From positions 1-11,430 of the forward strand of contig JAISXE010000281.1 of NCBI GenBank assembly GCA_031270615.1: a DNA stretch of 11,430 nucleotides. The letters run 5' to 3'. The notes under the pieces were generated by a model, which saw only the letters and a list, made by a program, of their open reading frames with translations, ran no database searches and was not told where the DNA came from. The first letter of the stretch is position 1, and each line of letters opens with the position of its first letter. Shown here piece by piece: positions 7,528 to 11,430 of the stretch. This DNA is from Spirochaetia bacterium. GTDB lineage: Bacteria; Spirochaetota; Spirochaetia; DTKZ01. The position numbers were made by a program, and so were the translations under genes.

Positions 7528-7543
7528 AAAAAAATCCGCGCGG
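7528..7543 (-). terminator. Weak candidate terminator after tctA
   Basis: On the minus strand the palindrome CCGCGCGG (7543-7536) is followed by one A and seven T residues (7534-7528), about 33 nt past the tctA stop. The stem has almost no room for a loop, so this is a poor intrinsic terminator. It is listed only because it is the single GC-rich palindrome plus T run in the junction. For the plus strand, GGCTG/CAGCC (7482-7502) is the only visible hairpin and has no T tract. Confidence 0.22.
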
Positions 7544-7572
7544 TCAGTGTTTTTCAGTGCGGTCAGTGTTTT
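7540..7572. repeat. Tandem 14-bp direct repeat downstream of tctA
   Basis: GCGGTCAGTGTTTT occurs at 7540-7553 and again, identically, at 7559-7572, a period of 19 bp. Its GTCAGTG core (7543-7549 and 7562-7568) is the reverse complement of CACTGAC (7410-7416) in copy 1 of the rsmD-end repeat. The two repeat pairs therefore form a loose inverted arrangement bracketing the convergent junction. Confidence 0.7.
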
Positions 7573-7576
7573 CCCC

Positions 7577-9151
7577 TTATTTTTTCTCCGCGAAAATTAT
7601 GTCATTCGGGTCAATGTCGCTTGCTGTCGAAGTGAACTGGATGTCATCTTCGGAAAAATGCTTTTTCTTCATGATGATTGGGGCAAGCAGAACGGCCAAC
7701 GTCGCCAGGGCCATCGACAGGGTAACAGGATTCGTCAGAACCGCGTTTACAAATTCGGTCCAGTATTTGCCTTCGGCGAGCGCGGCCCACCTCCGCAGAT
7801 TTTCCTCCATCATTGGCCCCAGTATCAGCGCAAGCACAATCGGAGCCTTGGGAACTTTCGCTTTTGACAAAAGGTAACCGATGCCTCCGAATGTCAGCAT
7901 GACGCAGGTGTCAAACAGGCTGTTTTTTATCGCGAAGGTCCCGATGATACACAGCGCGATGATGAGCGCGTTCAGAATCTGCGAAGGAATTTTCAGCAGC
8001 TTGCTTATGTATTTTGCGCCGGGCATGCCGATGAACAGAATGATGATGTTTGCCAAAAGCATTCCGATGAATATCGCCGAAACCATATCGGGATTTGTCG
8101 TATACATCATCGGCCCGGGGACTATCCCGTGGATGATAAACGCGCCGATCAAAACGGCGGTTACCGCGTCCCCCGGAATACCGAGGGAAAGAAGAGGAGT
8201 CATCGCGCCGCCGGTACAGGCGTTGTTCGCCGCCTCAGGGGCGGCGATTCCTTCCAGCGTTCCCTGCCCCATAAGATGGGAATATTTGGAAACTTTCTTC
8301 TGGAGGCCGTAGGCGGTTATGGCCGCGATGGTTCCCCCCGCGCCGGGAATGGCGCCAATAATAACGCCGACAATACTGGAGCGCAATAGAACGGCTTTCA
8401 GTTTTCGTATGTACTTGAGGGCGCCCCAGGTTTTTGTGACTTTTTCCTGCAAAAAGCCAAAATCCCGCTCTTTCTTTGTTTTCTCGATATTGGCAAGCAT
8501 TTCCGACATTCCAAAAAGGCCAATCATGGCGGAAACGAAGTCAATGCCTCCCAGCAAATTTGTGCTGCCAAAACCAAAGCGGGAAACGCCTATGGTGGGG
8601 TCAAACCCTATCGTGGCTACCAGCAAACCAAAAAAACCCGCCATGATGCCCTTTAACGTGGACCCGGGCGAGACGTATGCGATAACGCTGAGTCCGAACA
8701 AAGCGACGCCAAAAATTTCCAGCGATTTGAATTTGAGCGCGATATTCGCGATAATCGGCGAAAAAACAGATAGAATAAAAACACTGAATAATCCCCCAAT
8801 AACCGAAGCCAGCGTTGCCATTCCGATAGCCAGCCCGGCTTTTCCGCGCCGTGCGAGCGGGTGCCCGTCAAGGCCCGTCATAATCGCGGAAGGCGTGCCA
8901 GGTATGTTGATAAGGCACGCGGAGATTGACCCGCCGTAATTCCCGCCGCAGTAAACGCCCAGCAGCATCAGAATGCTTACAACCGGGGACATTTTATAGG
9001 TAAGCGGAACAATAATCGAAACCGCCATGGTGGCTGTCAGTCCCGGCAGCGCGCCGACAATTATTCCCAGCAATGTCCCAAGAAAAATCATTAAAAAAAC
9101 CTGCGGATCAATCAACTGCCAGCCCATAAGGTACAAATCAAAACTACCCAC
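7577..9151 (-). CDS. tctA: Tripartite tricarboxylate transporter, large membrane subunit TctA
   Basis: This 524-residue, roughly 12-helix inner-membrane protein is the transport channel of a TTT-family carboxylate transporter. It has the two family signatures. The first half carries GALPGLTATM (33-42) and NYGGSISACLINIPGTPSA (71-89). The second half, at about 300-350, carries the related APEAANNACTGGAMTPLLSLGIPGD, then VPGPMM. This internal two-fold repeat is normal for TctA. The start is GTG 9151-9149, preceded 4 nt earlier by a strong GGAGGTG that overlaps the tctB stop, so TctB and TctA synthesis should be coupled. It is the last visible gene of the leftward operon and ends convergently with rsmD. 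The substrate cannot be read from TctA; the family handles citrate and other di- and tricarboxylates. The protein works with TctB and TctC and is energised by an ion gradient. Confidence 0.95.
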   Translation of the reverse strand: MGSFDLYLMGWQLIDPQVFLMIFLGTLLGIIVGALPGLTATMAVSIIVPLTYKMSPVVSILMLLGVYCGGNYGGSISACLINIPGTPSAIMTGLDGHPLARRGKAGLAIGMATLASVIGGLFSVFILSVFSPIIANIALKFKSLEIFGVALFGLSVIAYVSPGSTLKGIMAGFFGLLVATIGFDPTIGVSRFGFGSTNLLGGIDFVSAMIGLFGMSEMLANIEKTKKERDFGFLQEKVTKTWGALKYIRKLKAVLLRSSIVGVIIGAIPGAGGTIAAITAYGLQKKVSKYSHLMGQGTLEGIAAPEAANNACTGGAMTPLLSLGIPGDAVTAVLIGAFIIHGIVPGPMMYTTNPDMVSAIFIGMLLANIIILFIGMPGAKYISKLLKIPSQILNALIIALCIIGTFAIKNSLFDTCVMLTFGGIGYLLSKAKVPKAPIVLALILGPMMEENLRRWAALAEGKYWTEFVNAVLTNPVTLSMALATLAVLLAPIIMKKKHFSEDDIQFTSTASDIDPNDIIFAEKK

Positions 9152-9154
9152 TGT

Positions 9155-9622
9155 TCACCTCCAGTATTCAAAAATATCGCCTTTGGGAAGAGGAATCCTG
9201 AAGCCGATCTGGAAAACCAGATACAGGGCGACGGTAATGACGATGCAGTAGACAAACGCCTGTTTGCGCGAGCCTCCATAGATGGCGACAGACAAAAAAA
9301 CACATAGTACGGAAGAAATGATATATCCCGCGTAATTTATGCCAACGATATATAACAAAACAATCAGGAAAAGTTTAAAAACCTTGGCGAGTCTCTGCCG
9401 GTCAACATGGATCCTGGCGTTTTTCAAAGCGCCTTTTCGTATTGATTGGAACATCAAAACGCAGGCCATGGCAAAAAGGGTAAAAGCGATGAGTCTGGGA
9501 TAAAAAGCGGGGTTATATGCCAGACTGAACGCGTTGTTGCCTTTTGCGGCGAATGTTTCTGAGGCGATAAAAACAAAAAGCGACACCGCCATCATTATGG
9601 CGGAAAAAACGAAATCGTTCAC
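9155..9622 (-). CDS. tctB: Tripartite tricarboxylate transporter, small membrane subunit TctB
   Basis: TctB is a 155-residue membrane protein with hydrophobic segments at about 5-23, 43-58, 82-97, 99-114 and 121-140. The NPAFYPRLIAF stretch (37-47) and the C-terminal GFRIPLPKG (140-148) are typical of the poorly conserved TctB family, and length matches. It assembles with TctA; its precise role is not known. GTG at 9622-9620 is the start, with GGAGGTG 4 nt upstream, the same start architecture as tctA. The stop lies 3 nt before the tctA start codon. A terminator-like hairpin separates it from tctC upstream. The identification leans on the tctC-tctB-tctA context as much as on sequence. Confidence 0.88.
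   Translation of the reverse strand: MNDFVFSAIMMAVSLFVFIASETFAAKGNNAFSLAYNPAFYPRLIAFTLFAMACVLMFQSIRKGALKNARIHVDRQRLAKVFKLFLIVLLYIVGINYAGYIISSVLCVFLSVAIYGGSRKQAFVYCIVITVALYLVFQIGFRIPLPKGDIFEYWR
9156..9162 (-). promoter_or_regulatory. Ribosome binding site of tctA
   Basis: GGAGGTG lies 4 nt before a GTG start and overlaps the tctB stop codon (9157-9155). It decides for GTG 9151 over the downstream in-frame ATG at codon 9. Confidence 0.8.
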
Positions 9623-9626
9623 GGCG

Positions 9627-9633
9627 CACCTCC
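9627..9633 (-). promoter_or_regulatory. Ribosome binding site of tctB
   Basis: GGAGGTG sits 4 nt before the GTG start of tctB and immediately follows the T tract of the intercistronic hairpin. Structure or transcript ends formed at that hairpin would therefore directly affect tctB translation. Confidence 0.75.
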
Positions 9634-9676
9634 AAAAACAAAGGCCGCCGCGCGGCGCATTCGGCCCGCGGCAGCC
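9634..9676 (-). terminator. Intercistronic attenuator/terminator between tctC and tctB
   Basis: On the minus strand GGCTGCCGCG (9676-9667) pairs over its full 10 bases with CGCGGCGGCC (9652-9643), including one G-U pair, around a 14-nt loop. TTTGTTTTT (9642-9634) follows directly. This is the classic hairpin plus U-tract form of an intrinsic terminator, with a G interrupting the tract. It lies 10 nt after the tctC stop and just before the tctB ribosome binding site. It most likely gives partial termination or protects the 3' end of the tctC message, so that the binding protein is made in excess of the membrane subunits. Confidence 0.65.
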
Positions 9677-9685
9677 AAAATCATT

Positions 9686-10696
9686 TTATTTTTTCCCGCC
9701 TGAAGATTCAGCGGACTTGATTTGCGCCATCACCCCCGGCATTAAAATTTCAAGGCTTTTTTGCTCTTTGTCGACAATTTCGGCAAAAGCCTTGGAGTCT
9801 TTGAAGGAAGCGATCATTCCTACCGCGGTGAATTTTTTGAACTCCTCGCTTTCCACGGCTATTTTTAGCGCGTCCGAAAGTATTTTCAGAATCTTGGGAT
9901 CCGTCCCCGCGGTGGTAAAAAACCCGCGCCATACGGGATAATCATAATCAAGCCCCGTCTCTTCCTTCAAAGTAGGAATGTCGGGGAAAGACGGATACCG
10001 GCCGGGATACACGACACACAGGGGCCGCACCTTGCCGGCGTCGATAAAGGATTTCGCTTCCGGCCCGCAGGTGACAAACTCGACCTCGCCCGACACAAGC
10101 GCGGTAAGCATCGGGGAGGATCCATTGTACGCGATGGAAAGGATATTGTCGCTCCCGATGGTCTGGCAAAACAGAATCTGGGACAAGTGCCACAGCGCGC
10201 CCATGCCGCTGTTTCCCGCTTTTACCCGCTCTTTTGACGTTTTGATGTGATTGATAAGGTCTTTGATGTTTTTGATGGGAGAGTCGCTCCGCACAACAAA
10301 AATGCTCACATCCTCGGCAGCCTGGGCCACCGGAACAAGCCGTTCCATTTTTGCTTCCTCGATTCCGTTGAACTTCATAAGCAGGGCGCTTTTGGAATTG
10401 AAATAGAGTTTCTGCCCGTCCGGCCGCGCGGAAGCCACTTCGTTAAAGGCAATCGCGCCCCTTCCCCCCGGCTGGTTCACCGGGACAACCGACACTTTCA
10501 AAGTGCGCTCAAGGCTGGGAAGCAAAGCCCGCACCAGCAAATCGTTCCCCCCGCCGGCAGCCGCGGCAATAAGAACGCTGATGTCGCCCTTTGGGTACTG
10601 GGCTTCCCCCTCCGCGCTTCCTTCCTTGCCGCCGCCCGCGAACGCGAAAAAGCACACAAACACCAAACACAAAACCACAGATACAGTCCGTTTCAT
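9686..10696 (-). CDS. tctC: Tripartite tricarboxylate transporter substrate-binding protein TctC (Bug family)
   Basis: This 336-residue periplasmic binding protein captures a carboxylate and delivers it to TctA/TctB. A signal peptide spans about residues 1-20 (MKRT, then a hydrophobic core ending FAFA), followed by GGGKEG. The mature protein has the Bug-family pattern: ISVLIAAAAGGGNDLLVR (39-56), VVPVNQPGGRGAIAFNEVA (70-88) and RPDGQKLYFN (91-100). The later PDIPTLKEETGLDYDYPVWRG block is also typical. ATG 10696 is preferred over the in-frame ATG 10708 because GGAGGA sits 4 nt before it and the signal peptide then begins normally. No cysteine follows the cleavage site, so it is probably a soluble periplasmic protein and not a lipoprotein. 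It is the first transporter gene after a dehydrogenase gene 50 nt upstream. A terminator-like hairpin lies between it and tctB. Confidence 0.94.
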   Translation of the reverse strand: MKRTVSVVLCLVFVCFFAFAGGGKEGSAEGEAQYPKGDISVLIAAAAGGGNDLLVRALLPSLERTLKVSVVPVNQPGGRGAIAFNEVASARPDGQKLYFNSKSALLMKFNGIEEAKMERLVPVAQAAEDVSIFVVRSDSPIKNIKDLINHIKTSKERVKAGNSGMGALWHLSQILFCQTIGSDNILSIAYNGSSPMLTALVSGEVEFVTCGPEAKSFIDAGKVRPLCVVYPGRYPSFPDIPTLKEETGLDYDYPVWRGFFTTAGTDPKILKILSDALKIAVESEEFKKFTAVGMIASFKDSKAFAEIVDKEQKSLEILMPGVMAQIKSAESSGGKK

Positions 10697-10700
10697 ACAA

Positions 10701-10706
10701 TCCTCC
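10701..10706 (-). promoter_or_regulatory. Ribosome binding site of tctC
   Basis: GGAGGA with a 4-nt spacer to ATG 10696 decides the start. The alternative ATG at 10708 overlaps this site and would add only four residues (MEDC) before the basic end of the signal peptide. Confidence 0.8.
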
Positions 10707-10721
10707 ATTATTTTTTTTTAA

Positions 10722-10745
10722 CCCTCCGCTTTTCCCGGCGGAAGG
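10722..10745 (-). other. Intercistronic hairpin followed by an A9 tract, upstream of tctC
   Basis: On the minus strand CCTTCCGC (10745-10738) pairs with GCGGAGGG (10729-10722) across an 8-nt loop. The one non-Watson-Crick position is a G-U pair in this strand's RNA but a C-A mismatch in the opposite strand's RNA, which suggests an RNA structure read leftward. It is followed by UU and nine A residues, not a U tract, so it is not an intrinsic terminator. It may be a processing site or stability element between the dehydrogenase and tctC. Confidence 0.5.
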
Positions 10746-10746
10746 A

Positions 10747-11430
10747 TTATTGCCCTTGGCTCTGCTCGAACCATTTAAAGATATACGTCGTGTTCTTCCC
10801 GCCATGCCCCTGATTGGAAGTTGCCTTGAATACCTGGTACACGAAGTCCGACATCGGCGTAAAAGCGTTTTGCTGCTGCGCGCTTTCAATAAAAAGCCCA
10901 ACGTCTTTTTTCATCAAATCAAGCCTGAAGCCCGGAACGTGGTCGTCTTTTATAAAACGCGGCACGTTGTTTTTGAAAACAAAACTGGCGCCGCTTGAAT
11001 CGTTTATAATCTCGCACATGGCCTCAAGATTGACGCCGAGTTTCTTTGCCACGCACAGGGCCTCGCAGGCTATCGCGGAGTTTCCGGCGTTCAGCATCTG
11101 GTTAATCATTTTGATATTCGAGGCGCTGCCGATGTCCCCCGTGTGGACGATTTTCTTTCCCATTGCCTGGAAAACCGGCAGGTATCCATCAAACGCGGAT
11201 TTTTCGCAGCCAACCATGATGGTAAGCGTTCCCGCTTTCGCGCCCGCCACCCCGCCGGAAACCGGCGCGTCAATCACGCCTATATTTTTCCCTTTTTGCC
11301 TCGCGCAGTCCGCCACGGCCTGCTTCGTGGAACCCTTGGCCGACGTCATGTCGATGCACGCCGCGCCGTCCCTCATGTTGTCGATAAGCCCGCCGTCCCT
11401 CGTATACAGCTCAAGGACCTCCTTGTCCGC
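10747..11430 (-). CDS. Partial NAD(P)-dependent beta-hydroxyacid dehydrogenase (HIBADH/GarR family)
   Basis: The C-terminal 227 residues are visible; the frame is open to the right edge, and the N-terminal dinucleotide-binding loop (GxGxxG) lies off the window. The segment matches 3-hydroxyisobutyrate dehydrogenase, tartronate semialdehyde reductase and related enzymes. It has the substrate-binding signature DAPVSGGVAGAKAGTLTIMVG, then GDIGSASNIKMINQML with the expected catalytic lysine, then LMKKDVGLFIESA, and a C-terminal NQGHGGKNTTYIFKWFE. Two usual residues differ: NQ replaces the common NN after the lysine, and MVGC replaces MVGG. These enzymes interconvert a short beta-hydroxyacid and its semialdehyde using NAD(H) or NADP(H) in the cytoplasm. 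Which substrate applies cannot be told from sequence. It lies 50 nt upstream of tctC on the same strand, so it is probably in the same operon and may act on the imported compound or a product of it. Confidence 0.9.
   Translation of the reverse strand, partial: ADKEVLELYTRDGGLIDNMRDGAACIDMTSAKGSTKQAVADCARQKGKNIGVIDAPVSGGVAGAKAGTLTIMVGCEKSAFDGYLPVFQAMGKKIVHTGDIGSASNIKMINQMLNAGNSAIACEALCVAKKLGVNLEAMCEIINDSSGASFVFKNNVPRFIKDDHVPGFRLDLMKKDVGLFIESAQQQNAFTPMSDFVYQVFKATSNQGHGGKNTTYIFKWFEQSQGQ

Noticed and set aside
7394..7867. 157-codon plus-strand frame starting in the junction repeats
   Set aside because: It is made of repeat-derived sequence (TTDLTDGP, SVFFSAVSVF) and then antisense tctA; a typical spurious ORF.
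10697..10708. ATG 10708 as the tctC start
   Set aside because: It overlaps the GGAGGA that is ideally placed for ATG 10696 and would add only MEDC ahead of a normal signal peptide.

Overview
The window looks like chromosomal DNA from a Gram-negative (diderm) bacterium. I lean towards a spirochaete, probably Treponema-like. The reasons are the style of the DnaE and TctC proteins, the TACACT-type -10 boxes and the GC-rich core genes, but this is inference from protein character, not proof. No rRNA, tRNA, CRISPR array, phage gene or transposase is visible.

Layout. (1) Positions 1-432, minus strand: the N-terminal membrane region of a truncated gene, probably a sensor histidine kinase. (2) 433-735: a 303-bp divergent intergenic region. 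It holds a two-unit intergenic repeat (each unit a conserved 23-nt box followed by a GCA-loop hairpin) and two divergent promoters. The -10 boxes sit 6-7 nt from the start codons, so both flanking genes may be transcribed as leaderless mRNAs. (3) 736-7415, plus strand: a compact housekeeping block, dnaE (replicative DNA polymerase III alpha subunit, with an intact PHP metal site), yggT (membrane protein with two YGGT repeats), recG (branch-migration helicase) and rsmD (16S rRNA guanine-N2 methyltransferase). yggT, recG and rsmD are packed with a 2-nt gap and a 4-nt overlap. (4) 7398-7576: a short convergent junction made largely of two pairs of direct repeats. The left pair overlaps the 3' end of rsmD and supplies its stop codon. 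(5) 7577-11430, minus strand: an operon read right to left. It encodes a beta-hydroxyacid dehydrogenase (3-hydroxyisobutyrate dehydrogenase / tartronate semialdehyde reductase family, N-terminus off the window), then tctC, tctB and tctA, a tripartite tricarboxylate-type (TTT) transporter.

How the genes work together. The left block is replication, repair and ribosome maturation. The right block looks like an uptake-and-metabolism unit: TctC binds a carboxylate in the periplasm, TctA/TctB carry it across the inner membrane, and the dehydrogenase may act on it or on a product. A strong GC hairpin followed by a broken U tract between tctC and tctB looks built to reduce transcription of the membrane genes relative to the binding protein. 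Lines sampled by eye in the transporter block are clearly less GC-rich than those in the dnaE-rsmD block.

I did not find a clearly new defence, mobile or biosynthetic system. The most interesting signals are regulatory and structural: the paired leaderless-type starts, the box-plus-hairpin repeat, the repeat that forms the end of rsmD, and the intra-operon attenuator.
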